A stretch of DNA of 64,000 bases from Beta vulgaris subsp. vulgaris (Eukaryota; Streptophyta; Magnoliopsida; Caryophyllales; Amaranthaceae), in the NCBI RefSeq assembly GCF_026745355.1, contig NC_079209.1, positions 29,034,865 through 29,098,864 on the forward strand. The letters run 5' to 3'. How positions within the stretch are numbered: the first letter of the stretch is position 1; each line of letters opens with the position of its first letter. Of this stretch, positions 42,150 through 53,279 are shown one piece after another. A program made the translations under genes and the position numbers. The notes beneath the pieces are model-generated. The model was not told the origin of the DNA, ran no database searches, and saw nothing but the letters and a program-made list of their open reading frames with translations.

Positions 42150-45100
42150 AGTGATGATTCGAGCGATCATTCATTGGAGTCTGATGCCCCTTTTCACCCA
42201 GAAAAGGAGCCTGACCAGGGAGAGGACAGTGATCGTGCTGCAGATGCGGAAGATGCATGGATGGAGAGATTTGAGCTAGAGGCTGATAGGAATGCTTTAC
42301 TTGGCATTGAGGTGACAGGCGATGGGCTGCCAACTCCTTTAGGTTCGCGTTTATTTCAATATTGTAAATATTCAATATGTAATTTACTTGTTCGTTCTCT
42401 AATTTAATTTCCTTATTTTGATTCTTAGATCCACATCAGACCACTACATATTATGGTGCACAAGGGAGCGGGAAGAAGTCAAGTGAGAATCCAAAGGCAT
42501 CCAGAAAGAGTAAACGAGGTCCCACGATGAATCTCCGCAACACAGGAGATATGGTCTTAGAGTTTGATCATTTGGGAAGACCAACAGCTAAATAGATGTA
42601 ATTTATCATACTTAGCTTATTATAATTTCATGTTTGGATTTCTAATTGTTTCTTTACTAGGTGAATGGCGAGCCAAGTATGGTATTTGGATCGGTATTTC
42701 TATACGGAAGCTGAACATCAATTGGTCATGGAGACACATTTCTCCTACCTTGTTGGATGTGATGTGGAAAGACACTATGGTCAACACATTTCTCCTACCT
42801 TAGTTTAATGTCTTTATTGGTAGATTTGATTGGTAATACAACATATAGGCAAGTTGGAACCAAAATTAGACCTTTTAGGCCATTTTGGGACATTTTCTTC
42901 CCAAATGAATGAATATGAGTTGTTTCATGCTAGTTTAAGTTATAAACACCTCTAACATATCACATATACTTAGTTTAATGTATTTATTGGTAGATTTTAT
43001 TAGTAATACAACATATAGGCAAGTTGGAACCAAAATTAGCCCATTTAGGCCATTTTGGGCCATTTCCTTCCCAAATGAATGAATATGACTTGTTTCATGC
43101 TACTTTAAGTTATAAACACCTCTAACATATCACATATACTTAGTTTAATGTATTTATTGGTAGATTTTATTAGTAATACAACATATAGGCAAGTTGGAAC
43201 CAAAATTAGCCCATTTAGGCCATTTTGGGCCATTTCCTTCCCAATGAATGAATATGATTGTTTTCATGCTAGTTTAAGTTATAAACACCTCTAACATATC
43301 AATTACTTAGTTTAATGTATTTATTGGTAGATTTGATTGGTAATACAACATATAGGCAAGTTGGAACCAAAATTAGCCCATTTAGGCCATTTTGGGCCAT
43401 TTCCTTCCAATGAATGAATATGACTTGTTTCATGCTAGTTTAAGTTGTAAACACCTCTAACATATCATATATACTTAGTTTAATGTATTTATTGGTAGAT
43501 TTTATTGGTAATACAACATATAGGCAAGTTGGAACCAAAATTAGCCCATTTAGGCCATTTCCTTCCCAGATGAATGAATATGACTTGTTTCATGCTAGTT
43601 TAGATTGTAAACACCTCTAACATATCATATATACTTATTTTAATGTATTTATTGGTACATTTTATTGGTAATACAATATATAGGAAAGTTGGAACCAAAA
43701 TTAGTCATTTTCGCCTATTTTGAAAAACAGTTAATGTTTCACATTCCCGACGAGGTTCGATACAAGAAGCAGTACTTGTCTGCTTTGAACGTTAGATGGA
43801 GGGATTTTAAGAGCAAATTGGTATCTGGTTGGATAACAATGACGAGAGTTAGATCAAAGAAAGAGAAGTTAGGTGATAGTTGGCCAGACATATACAAGCA
43901 CATCAAGAAGGAGGATTGGGTCACTTTCAAAGAAAAGATGATGTCAGATGATGCTATAGTAAGTATATATTCTAATTATTAACTTGGTCTTATTGATTTA
44001 AATAATATTATACTAACTTAATGTATTTTTTATTTTGTAGAAAAAGCGAGAAAAGGCGCTTGAGAGCGCAAAGAAGAACACACATCATCACCACTTAGGT
44101 CAAAGGAGCTATGGAGATGCTAGAGAGTTGTGGAGGCAGGAGAAATTCGGTCCACCTAGTTTTGATTCTGGATCGTCTTCTAGTACACCATCCTCCTCGG
44201 TGTCCTCCAGTTTTAACCGGGGTGATGATTGGTGATGCGCGATGCATAAGAAAGATCCTGTTACTAAACAAAGATTTATTCCAGCTGAGGAAACAAAGAA
44301 AGCAGCTGACATATACGTATGTATATCATTATAATTAACTTTTAGTTTGACATGAATATTTTTTTCATTTATTAACTACATTATTACTGTTAACTTGCTT
44401 TTTGGGTAGTTGGAGTACAAGGAGAAGGAAGCCAAGGGTGAGTTCATTCCGGTTCGTAACAGAGACGCCCTTTCTATGGCTCTTGGAGAAGGAAGCCAAG
44501 GGTGAGTTCATTCGGGTCGCTGTTATGGTTTTGGGGGCGTGAATGTTGGCTATACCAAGGCTTTTGGGCATGTACCTCGTACGCACTATAGGATATCGAG
44601 TAAGGAACAAGAGGAGGCACTCATACGGAAAATGATGATTTCACAGTCACCTACACATCCACCTTCTGGGCCATATCCTTCACCATCTGCTGGGCCATTT
44701 CCTTCACATGTACAGCCACCTACTCAGTCACTTGGGTTATATTAGTTTTTCCCTTCACCATTTGCTTTGCCATCTCCTACACAGCCCACTCAGCCACCTA
44801 TTCCGTCAAATCCTTCACCATTTGTTGTGCCATCTCCTACACAGCCGACGCGACTCAGCCACCTATTCCATCATTTATTCCACCATCTACTTCACCATTT
44901 GCTGGGCCATATCCAGGGCCATATCTTGAGCCATCTCCTGGGCCATATCCTGGGCCATCTCCTGAGGTAGCTGCTTCACAGCCCACTAAGCTACGTACTC
45001 CACTATCTGGATTTTTCGACTCTCATTCTCCTCAGCTGAAGGTACATATAATTATTATATATACATGTGCTTATACAAAAATTATTATATATATATACAT

Positions 45101-45456
45101 GTGCTTTATACAATATTACGTGTTGTTGTTAGGACGAGGTTGCATGTCGATTGTATTTGGTAGATCCAACTAGTGGAGAGACTTGTCTAGTGGCAGATGC
45201 ATATTCTTATGCTTTTGATGAGACCACTACTGTTCATGGGTCTATAATGATGAATGATCACCTGAAAGTTAAAATTCATCGAATTATAGAGAAATATGGT
45301 CATTTGCCACTACATGTTCCCGTCCCTGCATATGAGATCTACCGAAATTTATGCAGAAAATTTATTAGCATATTGCTGCATAGCTTCATAAAGGTTGCAT
45401 ATATAGCTTCCTCATCACTAATGTATAACAAAAAAATATTTAAAAAAAAAAAGTAA
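42150..45456 (+). pseudogene. Second CACTA gene, Transposase_24 (Ptta/En/Spm)-like, exons with introns
   Basis: The exon at 42150-42343 is acidic (EPDQGEDSDRAADAEDAWMERFELEADRNALLGIE). The exon at 42430-42590 has KKSSENPKASRKSKRGPTMNLRN. The exon at 42661-42780 has GEWRAKYGIWIGISIRKL and WSWRHISPTLLDVMW. A long intron (to the AG at 43730) is filled by a tandem array. The exon 43731-43960 carries MFHIPDEVRYKKQYLSALN, RWRDFKSKL and SWPDIYKHIKKEDWVTF. The exon from 44041 has KKREKALESAKKNTHHHHLG and GDARELWRQE. A proline-rich linker (44650-45050, one frameshift) and a last exon (45133-45456) with EVACRLYLVDP follow. In En/Spm this second product binds the subterminal repeats. Stops and frameshift show decay. 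Confidence 0.8.
42804..43680. repeat. Tandem array of about 168 bp units inside a CACTA intron
   Basis: TTTAATGTATTTATTGGTAG starts at 42804, 42974, 43144, 43311, 43479 and 43639 (spacings 170, 170, 167, 168, 160). Each unit includes ATACAACATATAGGCAAGTTGGAACC, a TTTAGGCCATTTTGGGCCATTTCC block and CACCTCTAACATATCA. The whole array lies between recognisable exons. Confidence 0.95.
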
Positions 45457-45912
45457 TATTGCTGCGATTCTGGGCTAGAAACCGCAGCAATATTGCTTTT
45501 TTTCTGTACAAAAAAGTAATATTGCTGCAGTTTCTGGCCCAGAACCGCAGCAATATTACTTTTTATTTACAGAAAAGGTAATATTGCTGCGGTTTCTGGC
45601 CCAGAACCGCAACAATATTACCTTTTCTGTAAATAAAAAGTACCTTTTCTGAATTAAAAAGTAATATTGCTGCGGTTATGGGCCAGAAACCGCAGCAATA
45701 TTACATGCCAGCAATGTTACATGTCACCAAAAAATTAAAATATTGCTGCGGTTTGGCCTAAAAAACCGCATCAATATTGGTATATATTGCTGCGGTTTAA
45801 AACCGCAACAATATTATTAATACCTATTGCTGCCCCCTTAATTGTTGCGCGCCCAAAACCGCGGCAATAGGGCACTTTTTAACTGTAGCAAGTAGCGTTT
45901 ATTCTACTAGTG
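45350..45912. repeat. 3' subterminal repeats and terminus of the duplicated CACTA half
   Basis: Same as 38390-38944: TATTGCTGCGGTT motifs in both directions, the 82-bp palindrome (45559-45640) and the TTATTCTACTAGTG end. Confidence 0.93.
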
Positions 45913-46984
45913 TCTCAAATCAACCAGCTTAAGAGCATCACCATACTTCTGGCACAAAATCTACTCATTAATCATCATTAAGCTAGCCAAAATTGCATGT
46001 GAAAAAAAAATTAACTCTAAATCCATAATCGACAATCAAAAAGGAAAACTCTAACCTAATTAAAACAACATATTCAAGCAACAAATGCATTAGAGATTAA
46101 CCTACTTATTAAAGAAAAGAAGATAAATAAGCACTATATATGAGAAAGTTTAAGAAATTTCTTATTAATTAATTTCTTATACTTCAATAGAAGTTACCAC
46201 CCAATGAATTTCAAAATATCTAATCTTTGTTTGAAATCTGTCAAATTTTCTCTCTAATCTAAAATATAAAGTTAGTCGTATCTAAAACAAAAAATTAATC
46301 TAAGCTAGGGAAAAATGGGTGATAATTTCCTACTTCCTACTTCCTATTTAGCTCCTTTAAAACTAAGGGTTAAGAGAATTTATACAATCGAAATTATAGA
46401 GAGTAAGAAAAGAGAAAAAGAAAATAGAAAAAGTAACAAAAGGGGAAAGGAAAAAGAGTAAAAAAAAAAAAACAAAACAAAATGAAATGAAACCAACAAA
46501 CAAATTGGCTTTTTCGCTGCTACTAGGTGCGGGGCCATTTAAACAAAACTTTTTGATAAAATTCAAGTTTTGCGAAAACATGATTTGAACATGTGACCTA
46601 AAGGTTATGAGTTCTGCGAGCTACCAAACTAACCTACTTCGCGCCCAAGAAAGACCCGAGAATGAATGGGAAAAAAAAAGGGTGAAGCTCCACTGTTGAC
46701 TGCGAGCCCAATTAAAATTGGCTACCAGTGCAGCGAATGTTTGAGAAATTTATCTAGTTCCTACAACATTTTTTGAGAGCATGGAGCGCAATGCTTCGTT
46801 CTTTGTTTATATTTTCAACTTTTTAAAAAAGAAAATTAAACTCAAAATAAAACGCAAAAAAAAGAAGAAAGAAAGGAAACGAAAAGGAAAGACAAGAAAA
46901 TATATTTTTTATATTTTTAATTTTAGAAAGAAATAAGGAAAGAGATAATAAGAAAAAAAGAAATTAGGAAAACAATATTTTTTT
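45913..46984. other. Flank downstream of the CACTA, copy 2, no gene seen
   Basis: Second copy of 38945-40011, starting TCTCAAATCAACCAGC. Small differences include A-run lengths and GGGGCC for ACGACC at 46530. Confidence 0.7.
46572..46644 (-). other. tRNA-Met-like sequence, copy 2
   Basis: Unchanged duplicate of 39594-39666, with the same 73-base extent, CAT anticodon loop and paired T-arm. Confidence 0.5.
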
Positions 46985-49900
46985 AGATTTTTAATTTTTG
47001 TGATTATGAGAAAAATAATGAAATAAAGTATATACACCTCCCAAAAGCCATAATAAAGCATTGTCCTCAAATGCTTGAACAAGACGATCAAAGAAAAGGA
47101 GGGGGGAGAGACATGAAATCAACAAGCACATGTTTCGCAAATCATAATCTATTAGACAAATAGAAAAGGAAATATGCTACCAAATAATAGATGGGTGTAA
47201 ATACTCGAAAACGACCCAATATCTCCAAGTCAAACCAACTATTTCAAAACCTTGATTTATTGTCTACGTAATATTGAGAATGGTTGTTATTCCAACTATG
47301 TACTTCCATCAAACCAAATATTGAACAAGAAATGAGAAAAAAAAAATACAAATAATAAATCACGGGTAATTTTCGAGAAATACTTATTTAAGGTGCTAAA
47401 TAAATTTGACCTTTATAGTAAATAACAATTCAACCATCACAAGAGTGTCAAATGCATTAGCATACTTTTCGATTATCAATAAGTATACAATGACACCATA
47501 AAAATTATGGATAAGGTCCCATGAAACTCCATGTAGTAGTAAGGAGAGGGATCCCAAAAAAAATCAAAAGAAAAAACTAAGAAATAAGAAGAAGAATCAA
47601 AATAAAAAAATAAAGAGAAAAAGAAGAATGAGATGGCAATCTCTCCTAAAAATAATTGTTATGGTGTGGCAATCTCACTCTTCTCGTTAAAAATAAACAA
47701 TTTGAGCACTTCAGGGGCATAATATGCAATAAACTCATCTAAAACTTAAGTTTTGAAAGATGCGAATAGATATGAAAGTATAGGGGAATAAGGTCAATCT
47801 TTCAGGTAAATGAAATATAAGAAGAAGGATAGAAACCAGGTTTTTATTAACCACTTGTTGGTGCAAATTCAGTTGGATGACTTTGCAAACAAGTCAATGG
47901 ACACCGAATAGTTAGATACTGAATGTCATGGGAGTCTTAGTCCCTAGGGGTTATCGGTTTTAATTTGATAAAACCTTGCTAACGTATTTATAATAGCCTA
48001 ATATAATTAAACTATAACGCCTAATAATTTCAGGCGACGTGTATTAAATAAGATGATCAACACAACAATTAATGTATTAATTAAAGTTGAATATTCCCAC
48101 TTATGTGATAAACTTCTGGAAAGATTCTATAACACACATAAAGATAAACCAGGCTGGACAATTAAAGGACAAACATGAAGATGAATACCTCCATGGATTT
48201 CGACTAAAATTGGAGATTGAACAAACTTGATAACTCAATACATGCTCTAATTCTAGGCTAGAGGATAACTATAACCCCACAAGGGGGTTGGCTAATCTTG
48301 GTAAAGCTAGGCTAGAGAAAAGTACATTGCACGTTTGTTGTGTGTTGTGTTTTTTTTTGTTTTGTTCTGATGTTCCTTCTTGTATTTATACTGCGAAGAC
48401 ATGTATAACTTCCTTGCTTCTTGGAGGGAAGTGATTTAAATCATTTATGATTCAAATCACAACTGCCATTTTCTGGCTCCATGACAATCACGTTCCATTA
48501 CCCAAGTTCTTGCATGCTTTCATAATTAGGTTAACTTCCAGCCACGTCATCATCTTTCTCGTTGCTTAACTTTCAACCACTATCTCTTGATTATTGTTGA
48601 TAGTTGAGCTTTCTTCTATGGATCGTTGACTATTGACATTTGTTGACTATTTCTCGTGGGAATCTTGATATAATTGGGCCTACATTTACGTGATCATTAG
48701 ACCCTTTAGGGCTTGATTCAATTAATCATAATAAATGCCAACTATGATGTAAAAATGATAGTAATAAATTGAACCCCTTATTTGTGAGGTGATGTACTCA
48801 TAACCCAAAAATCATTAGCAGAGAGTTATGCTCAATGACCATACTCAATTTGTTTCAGAAGCATTCTGAAAGTTGCTTCCTCCATAATTCTAAGATGATC
48901 GACAAATTTTTCTGTAGGATGGTTGAATTTAGTGGAAAAGAACAATCTATCATGCATTCTTTCCTTTTTTTTCTTCTAGCCATTGTAAAATCCATTAGAA
49001 AGATTTATCTAGGGCCTGATTCTAAAGGATAATTTTGTACCATCCAATAGGGATCTAGACCTAGGACCATGAGATTATGCCTTATATGGCATGTACATAT
49101 GTATTGCACTATTCGCGAAATTTTTATATTATATTGTTTGCGTTACCTTTAACAAAGAGCCTTTTTAGATATCTTCAAGGTATATCTGGCTGCCAGATTT
49201 CTTCCATGATAGCTTTACCCCAAGATTTACACACCAATAAGGAAGTAGCTTGATCATTTACGTCAAGTTTTGGAAATATACATGCGTGCATCAAATCTAA
49301 ATCTAACCCTATTTGAAAGACCTTAGATTTATTTAAGCATCTTGGATCCTTTTGTATTATAGGATGTTTACCAAAACACTTATCGATTGTAGTGTTCCAT
49401 TTGATGGATTCTTCTCTTGTGAATTTTTTCTTATCTTCATACATAATATCCAATGCTTTATGATGGTTTAAACATTTATAGGGATAAGGTGTATATGTTG
49501 GAGATATTGGACGAAACATTAATAGTCGAGTAAAATCCATCACTGACCTTCACATATGTTGTTTCCTAATCTTCAAATATGTTGTTTCCTAATCTTCAAA
49601 TATGTTGTTTCCTTATACATATTTATAGATGAAGATCTAAACTTTTATCCGCTTATTTTCTTAACCACTTAATTAAAAGGCATTTATAGAGAAAAACAAG
49701 CATCGAATGACACGTAATAATTTGTTAAAATTCCATGAAATAATATTATTTTATTAATTATTTCCTATTACAATTGGACAATTACTTTTATAAGTAATTT
49801 CATAAATACTAGTATTCATCTATTTGAAGATAAATATTACAAGTTAATTAAAGGAAAAATCCCTAATAGGAATCTTCTGGAGATGATCCCGATAAACAAG

Positions 49901-50113
49901 TCCTGCCATGGCATGGTAGTCTTCATCCTCGATGTCGCATCCTGTCGCATATCTTATGACGCCAAAATAGTAGCCATCTCTAGGTACATAATTGCATTTT
50001 GCGTTGAAGATCATCCTGTGATAAGTGTTATCCCAGGCGTATCTTCTGTTCAAGAGGGCAAGATACATCCATGGGAAGAAGTTCTCTGAGACCTAGAGTT
50101 CCCATAATTGGCA
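46985..50113. repeat. Block Z, copy C (the most complete 3' side)
   Basis: Third copy of the block, lacking the Helitron. It continues past the copy B breakpoint into the 5' part of gene beta and on into full-length gene alpha, whose 5' part (to 50586) is present only here. The region with no gene (46985-48825) is AT-rich. Confidence 0.9.
48830..49540 (-). pseudogene. Gene beta, copy C
   Basis: The 5' part is open from ATG 49540: MDFTRLLMF, YPYKCLNHHKALDIMYEDKKKF, KWNTTIDKCFGKHPIIQKDPR, IFPKLDVNDQATSLLVCKSWGKAIMEEIWQ, to a stop at 49175. The 3' part (about 49130-48830) has the stop in ESGPR-stop and a longer T-run (48963-48973) that shifts the frame. So here the 5' part is intact and the 3' part is not, the reverse of copy A. 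The product is unknown; the SLLVCKSWGK segment is shared with gene alpha and recalls F-box-type proteins only weakly. Confidence 0.6.
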
Positions 50114-50586
50114 TAGACACTTGAAATATAGTATTCTACCCTTAGGTTCATCTTGCTCTGGCTCCATCCTTATGACCTTGACAGATGTCTGGGTGCATAT
50201 TAGGACCAAACACTTGGCATAGGCCCCATGTAAAAGTCTGGGGTCTTGGAAAATTGAAGGCATTTAATACCTCTTTCCCCCATTTCTTACAGACTAAGAG
50301 CAGTTCATCTTGTGAACTCTCTAATAGTCTTGGCCAAATGAAAGTGGCCAGTATGTCCATGCTAGCGCCCACTTTAATTAGTAGTGTTGGACTCTACTAG
50401 CAATGAATCCTCTGGCTCCATGGTTGGATCATCTCGAAAGATCATGGCCATGTGATCATCCCATTGTTGGATTTTTATTGTTTTGAAAGCCTCATTGTCC
50501 TCTTGGACAATATCCAAGGCTTGATGATGATTGAAGCAATCTTCATCAAAAACACCTACATTATTTTCATGATGGTTGAATTCCAT
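49844..50586 (-). pseudogene. Gene alpha, copy C: unknown plant gene paralogous to beta
   Basis: Starts MEFNHHENNVGVFDEDCFNHHQALDIVQED (ATG 50586). It runs to a stop at 50374 caused by a 1-base shift; in the next frame it continues IKVGASMDILATFIWPRLLESSQDELLLVCKKWGKEVL, then TWGLCQVFGPNMHPDICQG. A second frame change near 50170 leads to EPEQDEPKGRILYFKCLCQLWEL-stop, then VSENFFPWMYLALLNRRY to IPIRDFSFN (49844). The NHH.ALDI..ED opening and LLVCK.WGK block align with gene beta, so the two are paralogues in tandem. Some breaks could be short introns, but the in-frame stop after WEL and the shift at 50374 look like lesions. Confidence 0.6.
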
Positions 50587-50642
50587 CTTTTAAAACTTTT
50601 GTGAAAATGGGAGGAGGATAATTGGTGTTGTAGCCTAAAAAT

Positions 50643-50950
50643 CACTAGTACAGAAAACGGGATTTGCGACGGATGTGAGGCGCCTATTTGCGTCGGACAT
50701 TGGTCCGACGCCAAAGGCCTCGACGCAGATAGCCCAGACCTGATTTGTGTCGTATGCTGAACGACGCAGATATATTAGCTATTTGCGTCGCACCGTATAC
50801 ACAGTGCGACGCAAATAGGTCATCCCAGCCCATACAAACTACAGGCAGTTTATAAAAGGGTATAAGTGGAATTTGCGTCGCACATAGCAGTGGGTGCGAC
50901 ACAAATCAGTCATCTGCGTCACACCTTGGGCCATGTGCGACGCAAATGAC
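50643..50950 (+). mobile_element. CACTA transposon terminus, truncated
   Basis: CACTAGTACAGAAAACGGGATTTGCG begins at 50643, 57 bases upstream of the gene alpha start. An array of TTTGCGTCG(G/C)AC.. and GTGCGACGCAAAT motifs follows to about 50950. No opposite end (ACTAGTG) was found, and sequence then changes to the Tat element. The motif matches the family at 16832-18346. Confidence 0.8.
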
Positions 50951-51040
50951 ATTATGTGAACAATAAAAAAAATGCAGTACCAAAGCATGAATGCTTTAGT
51001 ACTGCGTAGGAGGAAAAAGAAACGAACCAAATCTCATCAA

Positions 51041-51790
51041 AAAATCAGATCTACAACAAATTGTTTAGACAATTCTTGTGTTTTCTTCCTATATTCCTGA
51101 GATACAGACGAAATACATTTAAATCCTTCAGTCATTTGACAAATGACTAACTGAGAATCTCCATATATTTTAGCTTTCTTAGCTCCCAGCTCTAGTAACA
51201 ACTCCAGTCCAATCAATAGAGCTTCATAATCAGCTCTATTATTAGTATTTGGACCCTGTAAAGTTATTGCTTCCTTAGTTGGTACCCCTTAGGAGACAGA
51301 ATATATAATCCAACTTCTGTTGTTTCTCTGGCATTAGAATCATCAAAGTATAAGGTCCATGGGATGACATCTTCATCAATGATCCCAGACTCACAAGGAT
51401 GAGTAGCTAAGAAATCAGCTAGAGCTTGACCTTTTACTGCTTTTTGAGGCATGTAAATCAAGTCAAATTGCAATAGATGTCCATTTACTTAATCTCCCTT
51501 TTATGAATGGCTGAGATATAATATACTTGATGACATCCCGTTGGAGATACTACTTTTATTGTGAAGGCCATGAAATAATGTATAGGCTTAACAGAGGCGT
51601 CATATAAGCATAAACACCACTTTTCTGCCATGGTATACCTTCGGTCAGTATCATGCAAGATTCCACTTAGATAGAATATAGATTGCTCATGTCCCTTCTT
51701 ATTTTCTTGAGTAAGGAGACTGCCAATAGAGTCTTCACAGGCTGATAAATATAACCTTAATGGTTTTCCATTTTGCCTTAGAGAAATCAA
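51041..51790 (-). pseudogene. Tat RNase H and additional (archaeal-type) RNase H
   Basis: First RNase H: LRLYLSACEDSIGSLLTQENKKGHEQSIFYLS (51760-51660), with the usual catalytic DD region degraded, then YTMAEKWCLCLYDA. After a connection (MPQKAVKGQALADFLATHP, 51450-51395) comes a second, archaeal-type RNase H: WTLYFDDSNA (Asp), NNRADYEALLIGLELLLELGAKKAKIYGDSQLVICQM (Glu in YEAL, Asp in GDSQLV; 51240-51125) and FKCISSVSQEYRKKTQELSKQF. In Tat elements this extra domain lies between RNase H and integrase. Sequence is lost before integrase. Confidence 0.82.
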
Positions 51791-51799
51791 GACTGGAGG

Positions 51800-52821
51800 A
51801 CTTGCTAAATCTTGCTTGATTTGGTCAAAAGCCTCTCCGATTCATGTTTTAGTCTTAACAAGGGCGAAAACTTTTTAGTTTTCCCAGCCAAGTTAGCCAT
51901 GAATCTCCTGACATAATTGACATGTCCAAGGAATCTTTGTTGTTCCTTTTTATTAGAAGGTGGTTTGGTTGCCGATACCGCCCTAGCCTTTTGATTAATT
52001 TCCATGCCATTTTTATGGATGAGAAATCCAAGGAAATTACTAGCTTTGACCCTAAACGCACATTTTAATGGATTCATTTTTCAATGATATTCTCGCATTC
52101 TTATAAATGACTTAATCAAGTGTTCTTTATACCTAGAAAAGTCATTAGATTTAACAAGTATATCATCTACATAAACCTCCATTATTTTACCAATCATATC
52201 TTTGAAAATTGCGTCCATGGCTCTTTGGTATGTAGCACCAGCATTCTTTAATGGCATGGCTACGTACTCAAATAAGCCTAATGATTTTGGACATCTGAAA
52301 GCTATTTTATTACAGTCTTCCTGCGCAATTCTTATTGGTGATAACCTGCATATCCATCCATGCAAGATATATATTCATATCTTGATGTTGCATCTATTAG
52401 GAGATCAGCTACAGGTATGGGATATTGATCTTTAGGTGTTGCTTTATTTAAATCCCTAAAGTCAATGCAGATTCTTACTTTTGCCATTTTTCTTAACCAC
52501 TGGGACTATGTTATATATCCAGTCGGCATATTGGCAAGGCCTTATGAACTTTGCCTTGAGGAGTTTGTTTATTTCCTCTTGTATAGGTGTTGTCAATTCT
52601 GGCGCTAGTCTTCTGGGACTTTGGGCCACAGGCTTATATCCTTCTTTGATTGGCAATTTATGTTCTATTATTGACCTATCAATACCAGGCATTTCATGGT
52701 GCTCCCAAGCAAAACAATCCTTAAATTCTTTTAGAATTTTAATTAAATCATGTTTCTCTTGATCGGTGAGAAGCTTACTTATATAAGTGAAACGTGGATT
52801 TTCATCATCTCCTAGATTCAC
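51800..52821 (-). pseudogene. Tat reverse transcriptase
   Basis: The lead-in LTDQEKHDLIKILKEFKDCFAWEHHEMPGIDRSIIEHKLPI (52770-52650) is followed by PRRLAPELTTPIQEEINKLLKAKFIRP and VVKKNGK. After a frame change come CIDFRDLN-, MHGW-, EDCNKIAFRCP and FEYVAMPLKNAGATYQRAMDAIF, then the catalytic KIMEVYVDDILVKS (52190-52150) with both Asp present. The thumb follows: MNPLKCAFRVKASNFLGFLI and RFLGHVNYVRRFMANL. The catalytic pair is intact but the frame is broken at least three times. Confidence 0.87.
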
Positions 52822-53279
52822 CTCTTCTAGTGGATCATGAACCTCTTGCTTAATATCCTCACTTTTAGCCCATACTTTTTCCTCTTCCTCTTCTAGAAGT
52901 TTAGAATCATATAGGGTGGAACAACATGTGCTAGAATTTTCGAGGAAATCCTCTTGGTACCTTTTAGAAACTAAATCTTCATAACTTGATCAACGGTAGG
53001 GATAAACCCATTACAATATTCTTCATTGTTTACTGACATGATAAACTATTTAGAAAAATGTAATCTAACCCTATCAACTAGAGATATTGATCATAAGTCG
53101 ACGCCCGTTGAATGAATTCATATTTTGATTGAACTTGTTCAACTTCTGGGACATCTTCGATTTCTTCAATGAGGATTGCACTTTAGTCTTCTATCTCTTG
53201 GTGAGTTTGTGACTCAGGTTGTAGAGCAACCTCAATTCTGATGTTAGAAACTGGCTTTAGAGAGTCCCTGATGAAAACA

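Larger units (their letters stand above)
42147..45912 (+). mobile_element. 3' half of a CACTA transposon, duplicated copy
   Basis: No 5' terminus. It begins inside a coding exon (DSDDSSDHSLESDAPFHPE), runs through a Transposase_24-like gene and ends with the same 3' subterminal array and ACTAGTG terminus (45912) as 33433-38944. It is followed by the same flank, TCTCAAATCAACC. Since flank and terminus are both shared, this half arose by duplication, not by a second insertion. Confidence 0.93.

Noticed and set aside
44708..44970. His/Leu-rich ORFs
   Set aside because: Frame-shifted reading of the proline-rich linker of the CACTA second gene.
42147..45912. Independent second CACTA insertion
   Set aside because: No 5' terminus, and the 3' flank is the same as that of the first copy for several kb, so segmental duplication explains it better.
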